A stretch of DNA of 64,000 nt. Origin: Escarpia spicata. Its lineage: Eukaryota; Annelida; Polychaeta; Sabellida; Siboglinidae. The notes below the pieces were generated by a model, which was given only the letters and a program-made list of their open reading frames with translations, ran no database searches and was not told where the DNA came from. Below, one piece after another: positions 25,100-39,775 of this stretch (position 1 is the first letter of the stretch; the number at the start of each line of letters is the position of its first letter). The translations under genes and the position numbers were made by a program. The stretch lies in contig CAXEFP010000908.1 of assembly GCA_963995525.1 (NCBI GenBank), forward strand, positions 682,001-746,000. Direction: 5' to 3'.

Positions 25100-28000
25100 C
25101 CCCATTTGATGTTTTATCTTGTCTAAAGCAGCAGTACATTCAGTACTCACGAGACAAACATGTCCCATGTCAAAATGTTCGAAAAAAATTAATGCATATC
25201 ACAGCAAAACGGTATTTGTAGTGCACTTTTTTCGGCGGAAGGATCCTTAATGTGGTCTTACCCCAAATAGATGTTTTGCATGTTACAAATCTTCACGAAG
25301 GCTAGATTGATATCAAGCTACACACATAACTAGATTAATCACAAATGGGAATGCATGTTACCGTTCTATCTCCGTCACGTAAGTTACAAGAACATATTAC
25401 GTAAGTTATAGGTGTGAAAACTAATCCCCATTTGAAGTTTTTTCTTATCTAAAGCAGCAGTACATTCAGTACTCACGAGACAAACATGTCCCATGTCAAA
25501 GTGTTCAAAAAAAATTAATGCATATCACAGCAAAACGGTATTTGTAGTGCACTTTTTTCGGCGGAAGGATCCTTAATGTGGTCTTATCCCAAATAGATGA
25601 TTTGCATGTTACAAATCTTCACGAAGGCTAGATTGATATCAAGCTACACACATAACTAGATTAACCCCAAATGGGAATGCATGTTACCGTTTTATCCCCG
25701 TCACGTAAGTTACAAGAACATATTACGTAAGTTATAGGTGTGAAAACTCATCCCCATTTGAAGTTTTTTCTTGTCTAAAGCAGCAGTACCTTCAGTACTC
25801 ACGAGACAAACATGTCCCATATCAAAGTGTTCGAAAAAAATTAATGCATATCACAGCAAAACGGTATTTGTAATGCACTTTTTTCGGCGGAAGGATATTT
25901 AATGTGGTCTTACCCCAAATAGATGTTTTGCATGTTACAAATCTTCACGAAGGCTAGATTGATATCAAGCTACACACATAACTAGATTAACCCCAAATGG
26001 GAATGCATGTTACCGTTTTATCCCCGTCACGTAAGTTACAAGAACATATTACGTAAGTTATAGGTGTGAAAACTCATCCCCATTTGATGTTTTATCTTGT
26101 CTAAAGCAGCAGTACATTCAGTACTCACGAGACAAACATGTCCCATGTCAAAATGTTCGAAAAAAATTAATGCATATCACAGCAAAACGGTATTTGTAGT
26201 GCACTTTTTTCGGCGGAAGGATCCTTACTGTGGTCTTACCCCAAATAGATGTTTTGCATGTTACAAATCTTCACGAAGGCTAGATTGATATCAAGCTACA
26301 CACATAACTAGATTAACCCCAAATGGGAATGCATGTTACCGTTTTATCCCCGTCACGTAAGTTACAAGAACATATTACGTAAGTTATAGGTGTGAAAACT
26401 CATCCCCATTTGATGTTTTATCTTGTCTAAAGCAGCAGTACATTCAGTACTCACGAGACAAACATGTCCCATGTCAAAATGTTCGAAAAAAATTAATGCA
26501 TATCACAGCAAAACGGTATTTGTAGTGCACTTTTTTCGGCGGAAGGATCCTTAATGTGGTCTTACCCCAAATAGATGTTTTGCATGTTACAAGTCTTCAC
26601 GAAGGCTAGATTGATATCAAGCTACACACATAACTAGATTAATCACAAATGGGAATGCATGTTACCGTTCTATCTCCGTCACGTAAGTTACAAGAACATA
26701 TTACGTAAGTTATAGGTGTGAAAACTAATCCCCATTTGAAGTTTTTTCTTATCTAAAGCAGCAGTACATTCAGTACTCACGAGACAAACATGTCCCATGT
26801 CAAAGTGTTCAAAAAAAATTAATGCATATCACAGCAAAACGGTATTTGTAGTGCACTTTTTTCGGCGGAAGGATCCTTAATGTGGTCTTATCCCAAATAG
26901 ATGATTTGCATGTTACAAATCTTCACGAAGGCTAGATTGATATCAAGCTACACACATAACTAGATTAACCCCAAATGGGAATGCATGTTACCGTTTTATC
27001 CCCGTCACGTAAGTTACAAGAACATATTACGTAAGTTATAGGTGTGAAAACTCATCCCCATTTGAAGTTTTTTCTTGTCTAAAGCAGCAGTACCTTCAGT
27101 ACTCACGAGACAAACATGTCCCATATCAAAGTGTTCGAAAAAAATTAATGCATATCACAGCAAAACGGTATTTGTAATGCACTTTTTTCGGCGGAAGGAT
27201 ATTTAATGTGGTCTTACCCCAAATAGATGTTTTGCATGTTACAAATCTTCACGAAGGCTAGATTGATATCAAGCTACACACATAACTAGATTAACCCCAA
27301 ATGGGAATGCATGTTACCGTTTTATCCCCGTCACGTAAGTTACAAGAACATATTACGTAAGTTATAGGTGTGAAAACTCATCCCCATTTGATGTTTTATC
27401 TTGTCTAAAGCAGCAGTACATTCAGTACTCACGAGACAAACATGTCCCATGTCAAAATGTTCGAAAAAAATTAATGCATATCACAGCAAAACGGTATTTG
27501 TAGTGCACTTTTTTCGGCGGAAGGATCCTTACTGTGGTCTTACCCCAAATAGATGTTTTGCATGTTACAAATCTTCACGAAGGCTAGATTGATATCAAGC
27601 TACACACATAACTAGATTAACCCCAAATGGGAATGCATGTTACCGTTTTATCCCCGTCACGTAAGTTACAAGAACATATTACGTAAGTTATAGGTGTGAA
27701 AACTCATCCCCATTTGATGTTTTATCTTGTCTAAAGCAGCAGTACATTCAGTACTCACGAGACAAACATGTCCCATGTCAAAATGTTCGAAAAAAATTAA
27801 TGCATATCACAGCAAAACGGTATTTGTAGTGCACTTTTTTCGGCGGAAGGATCCTTAATGTGGTCTTACCCCAAATAGATGTTTTGCATGTTACAAATCT
27901 TCACGAAGGCTAGATTGATATCAAGCTACACACATAACTAGATTAATCACAAATGGGAATGCATGTTACCGTTCTATCTCCGTCACGTAAGTTACAAGAA

Positions 28001-31000
28001 CATATTACGTAAGTTATAGGTGTGAAAACTAATCCCCATTTGAAGTTTTTTCTTATCTAAAGCAGCAGTACATTCAGTACTCACGAGACAAACATGTCCC
28101 ATGTCAAAGTGTTCGAAAAAAATTAATGCATATCACAGCAAAACGGTATTTGTAGTGCACTTTTTTCGGCGGAAGGATCCTTAATGTGGTCTTATCCCAA
28201 ATAGATGATTTGCATGTTACAAATCTTCACGAAGGCTAGATTGATATCAAGCTACACACATAACTAGATTAACCCCAAATGGGAATGCATGTTACCGTTT
28301 TATCCCCGTCACGTAAGTTACAAGAACATATTACGTAAGTTATAGGTGTGAAAACTCATCCCCATTTGAAGTTTTTTCTTGTCTAAAGCAGCAGTACCTT
28401 CAGTACTCACGAGACAAACATGTCCCATATCAAAGTGTTCGAAAAAAATTAATGCATATCACAGCAAAACGGTATTTGTAATGCACTTTTTTCGGCGGAA
28501 GGATATTTAATGTGGTCTTACCCCAAATAGATGTTTTGCATGTTACAAATCTTCACGAAGGCTAGATTGATATCAAGCTACACACATAACTAGATTAACC
28601 CCAAATGGGAATGCATGTTACCGTTTTATCCCCGTCACGTAAGTTACAAGAACATATTACGTAAGTTATAGGTGTGAAAACTCATCCCCATTTGATGTTT
28701 TATCTTGTCTAAAGCAGCAGTACATTCAGTACTCACGAGACAAACATGTCCCATGTCAAAATGTTCGAAAAAAATTAATGCATATCACAGCAAAACGGTA
28801 TTTGTAGTGCACTTTTTTCGGCGGAAGGATCCTTAATGTGGTCTTACCCCAAATAGATGTTTTGCATGTTACAAATCTTCACGAAGGCTAGATTGATATC
28901 AAGCTACACACATAACTAGATTAATCACAAATGGGAATGCATGTTACCGTTCTATCTCCGTCACGTAAGTTACAAGAACATATTACGTAAGTTATAGGTG
29001 TGAAAACTAATCCCCATTTGAAGTTTTTTCTTATCTAAAGCAGCAGTACATTCAGTACTCACGAGACAAACATGTCCCATGTCAAAGTGTTCGAAAAAAA
29101 TTAATGCATATCACAGCAAAACGGTATTTGTAGTGCACTTTTTTCGGCGGAAGGATCCTTAATGTGGTCTTATCCCAAATAGATGATTTGCATGTTACAA
29201 ATCTTCACGAAGGCTAGATTGATATCAAGCTACACACATAACTAGATTAACCCCAAATGGGAATGCATGTTACCGTTTTATCCCCGTCACGTAAGTTACA
29301 AGAACATATTACGTAAGTTATAGGTGTGAAAACTCATCCCCATTTGATGTTTTATCTTGTCTAAAGCAGCAGTACATTCAGTACTCACGAGACAAACATG
29401 TCCCATGTCAAAATGTTCGAAACAAATTAATGCATATCACAGCAAAACGGTATTTGTAGTGCACTTTTTTCGGCGGAAGGATCATTACTGTGGTCTTACC
29501 CCAAATAGATGTTTTGCATGTTACAAATCTTCACGAAGGCTAGATTGATATCAAGCTACACACATAACTAGATTAACCCCAAATGGGAATGCATGTTACC
29601 GTTTTATCCCCGTCACGTAAGTTACAAGAACATATTACGTAAGTTATAGGTGTGAAAACTCATCCCCATTTGATGTTTTATCTTGTCTAAAGCAGCAGTA
29701 CATTCAGTACTCACGAGACAAACATGTCCCATGTCAAAATGTTCGAAAAAAATTAATGCATATCACAGCAAAACGGTATTTGTAGTGCACTTTTTTCGGC
29801 GGAAGGATCCTTAATGTGGTCTTACCCCAAATAGATGTTTTGTATGTTACAAATCTTCACGAAGGCTAGATTGATATCAAGCTACACACATAACTAGATT
29901 AATCACAAATGGGAATGCATGTTACCGTTCTATCTCCGTCACGTAAGTTACAAGAACATATTACGTAAGTTATAGGTGTGAAAACTAATCCCCATTTGAA
30001 GTTTTTTCTTATCTAAAGCAGCAGTACATTCAGTACTCACGAGACAAACATGTCCCATGTCAAAGTGTTGGAAAAAAATTAATGCATATCACAGCAAAAC
30101 GGTATTTGTAGTGCACTTTTTTCGGCGGAAGGATCCTTAATGTGGTCTTATCCCAAATAGATGATTTGCATGTTACAAATCTTCACGAAGGCTAGATTGA
30201 TATCAAGCTACACACATAACTAGATTAACCCCAAATGGGAATGCATGTTACCGTTTTATCCCCGTCACGTAAGTTACAAGAACATATTACGTAAGTTATA
30301 GGTATGAAAACTCATCCCCATTTGATGTTTTATCTTGTCTAAAGCAGCAGTACATTCAGTACTCACGAGACAAACATGTCCCATGTCAAAATGTTCGAAA
30401 AAAATTAATGCATATCACAGCAAAACGGTATTTGTAGTGCACTTTTTTCGGCGGAAGGATCCTTACTGTGGTCTTACCCCAAATAGATGTTTTGCATGTT
30501 ACAAATCTTCACGAAGGCTAGATTGATATCAAGCTACACACATAACTAGATTAACCCCAAATGGGAATGCATGTTACCGTTTTATCCCCGTCACGTAAGT
30601 TACAAGAACATATTACGTAAGTTATAGGTGTGAAAACTCATCCCCATTTGATGTTTTATCTTGTCTAAAGCAGCAGTACATTCAGTACTCACGAGACAAA
30701 CATGTCCCATGTCAAAATTTTCGAAAAAAATTAATGCATATCACAGCAAAACGGTATTTGTAGTGCACTTTTTTCGGCGGAAGGATCCTTAATGTGGTCT
30801 TACCCCAAATAGATGTTTTGCATGTTACAAATCTTCACGAAGGCTAGATTGATATCAAGCTACACACATAACTAGATTAATCACAAATGGGAATGCATGT
30901 TACCGTTCTATCTCCGTCACGTAAGTTACAAGAACATATTACGTAAGTTATAGGTGTGAAAACTAATCCCCATTTGAAGTTTTTTCTTATCTAAAGCAGC

Positions 31001-31170
31001 AGTACATTCAGTACTCACGAGACAAACATGTCCCATGTCAAAGTGTTCGAAAAAAATTAATGCATATCACAGCAAAACGGTATTTGTAGTGCACTTTTTT
31101 CGGCGGAAGGATCCTTAATGTGGTCTTATCCCAAATAGATGATTTGCATGTTACAAATCTTCACGAAGGC

Positions 31171-31194
31171 TAGATTGATATCAAATATCAAACT
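31171..31194 (+). repeat. 7-bp tandem duplication inside a v4 monomer
   Basis: The normal gatatcaagctac is replaced by gatatcaaatatcaaactac: ATATCAA is duplicated and the following G is A. The monomer is 333 bp long. It is the largest indel in the window and fits replication slippage. Confidence 0.88.
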
Positions 31195-33256
31195 ACACAC
31201 ATAACTAGATTAACCCCAAATGGGAATGCATGTTACCGTTTTATCCCCGTCACGTAAGTTACAAGAACATATTACGTAAGTTATAGGTGTGAAAACTCAT
31301 CCCCATTTGATGTTTTATCTTGTCTAAAGCAGCAGTACATTCAGTACTCACGAGACAAACATGTCCCATGTCAAAATGTCCAAAAAAAATTAATGCATAT
31401 CACAGCAAAACGGTATTTGTAGTGCACTTTTTTCGGCGGAAGGATCATTACTGTGGTCTTACCCCAAATAGATGTTTTGCATGTTACAAATCTTCACGAA
31501 GGCTAGATTGATATCAAGCTAAACACATAATTAGATTAACCCCAAATGGGAATGCATGTTACCGTTTTATCCCAGTCACGTAAGTTACAAGAACATATTA
31601 CGTAAGTTATAGGTGTGAAAACTCATCCCCATTTGATGTTTTATCTTGTCTAAAGCAGCAGTACATTCAGTACTCACGAGACAAACATGTCCCATGTCAA
31701 AATGTTCGAAAAAAATTAATGCATATCACAGCATAACGGTATTTGTAGTGCACTTTTTTCGGCGGAAGGATCCTTAATGTGGTCTTACCCCAAATAGATG
31801 TTTTGCATGTTACAAATCTTCACGAAGGCTAGATTGATATCAAGCTACACACATAACTAGATTAATCACAAATGGGAATGCATGTTACCGTTCTATCTCC
31901 GTCACGTAAGTTACAAGAACATATTACGTAAGTTATAGGTGTGAAAACTCATCCCCATTTGATGTTTTATCTTGTCTAAAGCAGCAGTACATTCAGTACT
32001 CACGAGACAAACATGTCCCATGTCAAAATGTTCGAAAAAAATTAATGCATATCACAGCAAAACGGTATTTGTAGTGCACTTTTTTCGGCGGAAGGATCCT
32101 TAATGTGGTCTTATCCCAAATAGATGATTTGCATGTTACAAATCTTCACGAAGGCTAGATTGATATCAAGCTACACACATAACTAGATTAACCCCAAATG
32201 GGAATGCATGTTACCGTTTTATTCCCGTCACGTAAGTTACAAGAACATATTACGTAAGTTATAGGTGTGAAAACTCATCCCCATTTGATGTTTTATCTTG
32301 TCTAAAGCAGCAGTACATTCAGTACTCACGAGACAAACATGTCCCATGTCAAAGTGTTCGAAAAAAATTAATGCATATCACAGCAAAACGGTATTTGTAG
32401 TGCACTTTTTTCGGCGGAAGGATCCTTAATGTGGTCTTATCCCAAATAGATGATTTGCATGTTACAAATCTTCACGAAGGCTAGATTGATATCAAGCTAC
32501 ACACATAACTAGATTAACCCCAAATGGGAATGCATGTTACCGTTTTATCCCCGTCACGTAAGTTACAAGAACATATTACGTAAGTTATAGGTGTGAAAAC
32601 TCATCCCCATTTGAAGTTTTTTCTTGTCTAAAGCAGCAGTACCTTCAGTACTCACGAGACAAACATGTCCCATATCAAAGTGTTCGAAAAAAATTAATGC
32701 ATATCACAGCAAAACGGTATTTGTAATGCACTTTTTTCGGCGGAAGGATATTTAATGTGGTCTTACCCCAAATAGATGTTTTGCATGTTACAAATCTTCA
32801 CGAAGGCTAGATTGATATCAAGCTACACACATAACTAGATTAACCCCAAATGGGAATGCATGTTATCGTTTTATCCCCGTCACGTAAGTTACAAGAACAT
32901 ATTACGTAAGTTATAGGTGTGAAAACTCATCCCCATTTGATGTTTTATCTTGTCTAAAGCAGCAGTACATTCAGTACTCACGAGACAAACATGTCCCATG
33001 TCAAAATGTTCGAAAAAAATTAATGCATATCACAGCAAAACGGTATTTGTAGTGCACTTTTTTCGGCGGAAGGATCCTTAATGTGGTCTTACCCCAAATA
33101 GATGTTTTGCATGTTACAAATCTTCACGAAGGCTAGATTGATATCAAGCTACACACATAACTAGATTAATCACAAATGGGAATGCATGTTACCGTTCTAT
33201 CTCCGTCACGTAAGTTACAAGAACATATTACGTAAGTTATAGGTGTGAAAACTAAT

Positions 33257-33582
33257 CCCCATTTGAAGTTTTTTCTTATCTAAAGCAGCAGTACATTCAG
33301 TACTCACGAGACAAACATGTCCCATGTCAAAGTGTTCGAAAAAAATTAATGCATATCACAGCAAAACGGTATTTGTAGTGCACTTTTTTCGGCGGAAGGA
33401 TCATTACTGTGGTCTTACCCCAAATAGATGTTTTGCATGTTACAAATCTTCACGAAGGCTAGATTGATATCAAGCTAAACACATAATTAGATTAACCCCA
33501 AATGGGAATGCATGTTACCGTTTTATCCCCGTCACGTAAGTTACAAGAACATATTACGTAAGTTATAGGTGTGAAAACTCAT
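33257..33582 (+). repeat. Hybrid monomer v4/v5
   Basis: The left part is v4 (gaag, cttatc, aaagtg, ttcg); the right part is v5 (atcattactg, ctaaacac, aattag). The switch falls between offset 82 and about 147. It occupies the v5 position of the 8-monomer unit and is followed by v8 as v5 usually is. Confidence 0.82.
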
Positions 33583-35810
33583 CCCCATTTGATGTTTTAT
33601 CTTGTCTAAAGCAGCAGTACATTCAGTACTCACGAGACAAACATGTCCCATGTCAAAATGTTCGAAAAAAATTAATGCATATCACAGCATAACGGTATTT
33701 GTAGTGCACTTTTTTCGGCGGAAGGATCCTTAATGTGGTCTTACCCCAAATAGATGTTTTGCATGTTACAAATCTTCACGAAGGCTAGATTGATATCAAG
33801 CTACACACATAACTAGATTAATCACAAATGGGAATGCATGTTACCGTTCTATCTCCGTCACGTAAGTTACAAGAACATATTACGTAAGTTATAGGTGTGA
33901 AAACTCATCCCCATTTGATGTTTTATCTTGTCTAAAGCAGCAGTACATTCAGTACTCACGAGACAAACATGTCCCATGTCAAAATGTTCGAAAAAAATTA
34001 ATGCATATCACAGCAAAACGGTATTTGTAGTGCACTTTTTTCGGCGGAAGGATCCTTAATGTGGTCTTATCCCAAATAGATGATTTGCATGTTACAAATC
34101 TTCACGAAGGCTAGATTGATATCAAGCTACACACATAACTAGATTAACCCCAAATGGGAATGCATGTTACCGTTTTATCCCCGTCACGTAAGTTACAAGA
34201 ACATATTACGTAAGTTATAGGTGTGAAAACTCATCCCCATTTGATGTTTTATCTTGTCTAAAGCAGCAGTACATTCAGTACTCACGAGACAAACATGTCC
34301 CATGTCAAAATGTTCGAAAAAAATTAATGCATATCACAGCAAAACGGTATTTGTAGTGCACTTTTTTCGGCGGAAGGATCCTTAATGTGGTCTTACCCCA
34401 AATAGATGTTTTGCATGTTACAAATCTTCACGAAGGCTAGATTGATATCAAGCTACACACATAACTAGATTAATCACAAATGGGAATGCATGTTACCGTT
34501 CTATCTCCGTCACGTAAGTTACAAGAACATATTACGTAAGTTATAGGTGTGAAAACTAATCCCCATTTGAAGTTTTTTCTTATCTAAAGCAGCAGTACAT
34601 TCAGTACTCACGAGACAAACATGTCCCATGTCAAAGTGTTCGAAAAAAATTAATGCATATCACAGCAAAACGGTATTTGTAGTGCACTTTTTTCGGCGGA
34701 AGGATCCTTAATGTGGTCTTATCCCAAATAGATGATTTGCATGTTACAAATCTTCACGAAGGCTAGATTGATATCAAGCTACACACATAACTAGATTAAC
34801 CCCAAATGGGAATGCATGTTACCGTTTTATCCCCGTCACGTAAGTTACAAGAACATATTACGTAAGTTATAGGTGTGAAAACTCATCCCCATTTGAAGTT
34901 TTTTCTTGTCTAAAGCAGCAGTACCTTCAGTACTCACGAGACAAACATGTCCCATATCAAAGTGTTCGAAAAAAATTAATGCATATCACAGCAAAACGGT
35001 ATTTGTAATGCACTTTTTTCGGCGGAAGGATATTTAATGTGGTCTTACCCCAAATAGATGTTTTGCATGTTACAAATCTTCACGAAGGCTAGATTGATAT
35101 CAAGCTACACACATAACTAGATTAACCCCAAATGGGAATGCATGTTATCGTTTTATCCCCGTCACGTAAGTTACAAGAACATATTACGTAAGTTATAGGT
35201 GTGAAAACTCATCCCCATTTGATGTTTTATCTTGTCTAAAGCAGCAGTACATTCAGTACTCACGAGACAAACATGTCCCATGTCAAAATGTTCGAAAAAA
35301 ATTAATGCATATCACAGCAAAACGGTATTTGTAGTGCACTTTTTTCGGCGGAAGGATCCTTAATGTGGTCTTACCCCAAATAGATGTTTTGCATGTTACA
35401 AATCTTCACGAACGCTAGATTGATATCAAGCTACACACATAACTAGATTAATCACAAATGGGAATGCATGTTACCGTTCTATCTCCGTCACGTAAGTTAC
35501 AAGAACATATTACGTAAGTTATAGGTGTGAAAACTAATCCCCATTTGAAGTTTTTTCTTATCTAAAGCAGCAGTACATTCAGTACTCGCGAGACAAACAT
35601 GTCCCATGTCAAAGTGTTCGAAAAAAATTAATGCATATCACAGCAAAACGGTATTTGTAGTGCACTTTTTTCGGCGGAAGGATCCTTAATGTGGTCTTAT
35701 CCCAAATAGATGATTTGCATGTTACAAATCTTCACGAAGGCTAGATTGATATCAAGCTACACACATAACTAGATTAACCCCAAATGGGAATGCATGTTAC
35801 CGTTTTATCC

Positions 35811-35822
35811 CCGTCATTAAGT
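35811..35822 (+). other. 1-bp deletion removing the first ACGTAAGTTA element
   Basis: gtcattaagtt replaces gtcacgtaagtt in the v4 monomer starting at 35539. The monomer is 325 bp and has only the second copy of the 10-bp direct repeat. Confidence 0.85.
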
Positions 35823-38800
35823 TACAAGAACATATTACGTAAGTTATAGGTGTGAAAACTCATCCCCATTTGATGTTTTATCTTGTCTAAAGCAGCAGTA
35901 CATTCAGTACTCACGAGACAAACATGTCCCATATCAAAATGTCCAAAAAAAATTAATGCATATCACAGCAAAACGGTATTTGTAGTGCACTTTTTTCGGC
36001 GGAAGGATCATTACTGTGGTCTTACCCCAAATAGATGTTTTGCATGTTACAAATCTTCACGAAGGCTAGATTGATATCAAGCTAAACACATAATTAGATT
36101 AACCCCAAATGGGAATGCATGTTACCGTTTTATCCCCGTCACGTAAGTTACAAGAACATATTACGTAAGTTATAGGTGTGAAAACTCATCCCCATTTGAT
36201 GTTTTATCTTGTCTAAAGCAGCAGTACATTCAGTACTCACGAGACAAACATGTCCCATGTCAAAATGTTCGAAAAAAATTAATGCATATCACAGCATAAC
36301 GGTATTTGTAGTGCACTTTTTTCGGCGGAAGGATCCTTAATGTGGTCTTACCCCAAATAGATGTTTTGCATGTTACAAATCTTCACGAAGGCTAGATTGA
36401 TATCAAGCTACACACATAACTAGATTAATCACAAATGGGAATGCATGTTACCGTTCTATCTCCGTCACGTAAGTTACAAGAACATATTACGTAAGTTATA
36501 GGTGTGAAAACTCATCCCCATTTGATGTTTTATCTTGTCTAAAGCAGCAGTACATTCAGTACTCACGAGACAAACATGTCCCATGTCAAAATGTTCGAAA
36601 AAAATTAATGCATATCACAGCAAAACGGTATTTGTAGTGCACTTTTTTCGGCGGAAGGATCCTTAATGTGGTCTTATCCCAAATAGATGATTTGCATGTT
36701 ACAAATCTTCACGAAGGCTAAATTGATATCAAGCTACACACATAACTAGATTAACCCCAAATGGGAATGCATGTTACCGTTTTATCCCCGTCACGTAAGT
36801 TACAAGAACATATTACGTAAGTTATAGGTGTGAAAACTCATCCCCATTTGATGTTTTATCTTGTCTAAAGCAGCAGTACATTCAGTACTCACGAGACAAA
36901 CATGTCCCATGTCAAAATGTTCGAAAAAAATTAATGCATATCACAGCAAAACGGTATTTGTAGTGCACTTTTTTCGGCGGAAGGATCCTTAATGTGGTCT
37001 TACCCCAAATAGATGTTTTGCATGTTACAAATCTTCACGAAGGCTAGATTGATATCAAGCTACACACATAACTAGATTAATCACAAATGGGAATGCATGT
37101 TACCGTTCTATCTCCGTCACGTAAGTTACAAGAACATATTACGTAAGTTATAGGTGTGAAAACTAATCCCCATTTGAAGTTTTTTCTTATCTAAAGCAGC
37201 AGTACATTCAGTATTCACGAGACAAACATGTCCCATGTCAAAGTGTTCGAAAAAAATTAATGCATATCACAGCAAAACGGTATTTGTAGTGCACTTTTTT
37301 CGGCGGAAGGATCCTTAATGTGGTCTTATCCCAAATAGATGATTTGCATGTTACAAATCTTCACGAAGGCTAGATTGATATCAAGCTACACACATAACTA
37401 GATTAACCCCAAATGGGAATGCATGTTACCGTTTTATCCCCGTCACGTAAGTTACAAGAACATATTACGTAAGTTATAGGTGTGAAAACTCATCCCCATT
37501 TGAAGTTTTTTCTTGTCTAAAGCAGCAGTACCTTCAGTACTCACGAGACAAACATGTCCCATATCAAAGTGTTCGAAAAAAATTAATGCATATCACAGCA
37601 AAACGGTATTTGTAATGCACTTTTTTCGGCGGAAGGATATTTAATGTGGTCTTACCCCAAATAGATGTTTTGCATGTTACAAATCTTCACGAAGGCTAGA
37701 TTGATATCAAGCTACACACATAACTAGATTAACCCCAAATGGGAATGCATGTTACCGTTTTATCCCCGTCACGTAAGTTACAAGAACATATTACGTAAGT
37801 TATAGGTGTGAAAACTCATCCCCATTTGATGTTTTATCTTGTCTAAAGCAGCAGTACATTCAGTACTCACGAGACAAACATGTCCCATGTCAAAATGTTC
37901 GAAAAAAATTAATGCATATCACAGCAAAACGGTATTTGTAGTGCACTTTTTTCGGCGGAAGGATCCTTAATGTGGTCTTACCCCAAATAGATGTTTTGCA
38001 TGTTACAAATCTTCACGAAGGCTAGATTGATATCAAGCTACACACATAACTAGATTAATCACAAATGGGAATGCATGTTACCGTTCTATCTCCGTCACGT
38101 AAGTTACAAGAACATATTACGTAAGTTATAGGTGTGAAAACTAATCCCCATTTGAAGTTTTTTCTTATCTAAAGCAGCAGTACATTCAGTACTCACGAGA
38201 CAAACATGTCCCATGTCAAAGTGTTCGAAAAAAATTAATGCATATCACAGCAAAACGGTATTTGTAGTGCACTTTTTTCGGCGGAAGGATCCTTAATGTG
38301 GTCTTATCCCAAATAGATGATTTGCATGTTACAAATCTTCACGAAGGCTAGATTGATATCAAGCTACACACATAACTAGATTAACCCCAAATGGGAATGC
38401 ATGTTACCGTTTTATCCCCGTCACGTAAGTTACAAGAACATATTACGTAAGTTATAGGTGTGAAAACTCATCCCCATTTGATGTTTTATCTTGTCTAAAG
38501 CAGCAGTACATTCAGTACTCACGAGACAAACATGTCCCATGTCAAAATGTCCAAAACAAATTAATGCATATCACAGCAAAACGGTATTTGTAGTGCACTT
38601 TTTTCGGCGGAAGGATCATTACTGTGGTCTTACCCCAAATAGATGTTTTGCATGTTACAAATCTTCACGAAGGCTAGATTGATATCAAGCTAAACACATA
38701 ATTAGATTAATCCCAAATGGGAATGCATGTTACCGTTTTATCCCCGTCACGTAAGTTACAAGAACATATTACGTAAGTTATAGGTGTGAAAACTCATCCC

Positions 38801-39775
38801 CATTTGATGTTTTATCTTGTCTAAAGCAGCAGTACATTCAGTACTCACGAGACAAACATGTCCCATGTCAAAATGTTCGAAAAAAATTAATGCATATCAC
38901 AGCATAACGGTATTTGTAGTGCACTTTTTTCGGCGGAAGGATCCTTAATGTGGTCTTACCCCAAATATATGTTTTGCATGTTACAAATCTTCACGAAGGC
39001 TAGATTGATATCAAGCTACACACATAACTAGATTAATCACAAATGGGAATGCATGTTACCGTTCTATCTCCGTCACGTAAGTTACAAGAACATATTACGT
39101 AAGTTATAGGTGTGAAAACTAATCCCCATTTGAAGTTTTTTCTTATCTAAAGCAGCAGTACATTCAGTACTCACGAGACAAACATGTCCCATGTCAAAGT
39201 GTTCGAAAAAAATTAATGCATATCACAGCAAAACGGTATTTGTAGTGCACTTTTTTCGGCGGAAGGATCCTTAATGTGGTCTTATCCCAAATAGATGATT
39301 TGCATGTTACAAATCTTCACGAAGGCTAGATTGATATCAAGCTACACACATAACTAGATTAACCCCAAATGGGAATGCATGTTACCGTTTTATCCCCGTC
39401 ACGTAAGTTACAAGAACATATTACGTAAGTTATAGGTGTGAAAACTCATCCCCATTTGAAGTTTTTTCTTGTCTAAAGCAGCAGTACCTTCAGTACTCAC
39501 GAGACAAACATGTCCCATATCAAAGTATTCGAAAAAAATTAATGCATATCACAGCAAAACGGTATTTGTAATGCACTTTTTTCGGCGGAAGGATATTTAA
39601 TGTGGTCTTACCCCAAATAGATGTTTTGCATGTTACAAATCTTCACGAAGGCTAGATTGATATCAAGCTACACACATAACTAGATTAACCCCAAATGGGA
39701 ATGCATGTTACCGTTTTATCCCCGTCACGTAAGTTACAAGAACATATTACGTATGTTATAGGTGTGAAAACTCAT

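Larger units (their letters stand above)
23144..31300 (+). repeat. Second, longer version of the super-unit, 25 monomers
   Basis: Order: v3, v4/v1b, v7, v3, v4, v2/v7 hybrid, v3, v4, v2, v7, v3, v4, v2, v7, v3, v4, v2, v3, v4, v5b, v3, v4, v7, v3, v4. It opens and ends with the same rare markers as the previous block but has more v7-v3-v4-v2 units between them. The last monomer carries a 7-bp insertion. Confidence 0.75.
31301..39775 (+). repeat. Block built on an 8-monomer HOR (about 2,608 bp)
   Basis: The unit v5-v8-v6-v3-v4-v2-v3-v4 occurs at 33257-35863 (first monomer a v4/v5 hybrid, with a 1-bp deletion near its end) and 35864-38471. It starts again at 38472 but breaks after v8. The first part (31301-33256) is a shorter version, v5-v8-v6-v6-v2-v3. 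The v2 copies at 32605 and 34887 share a private gttatcg, seven monomers apart. Confidence 0.82.
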
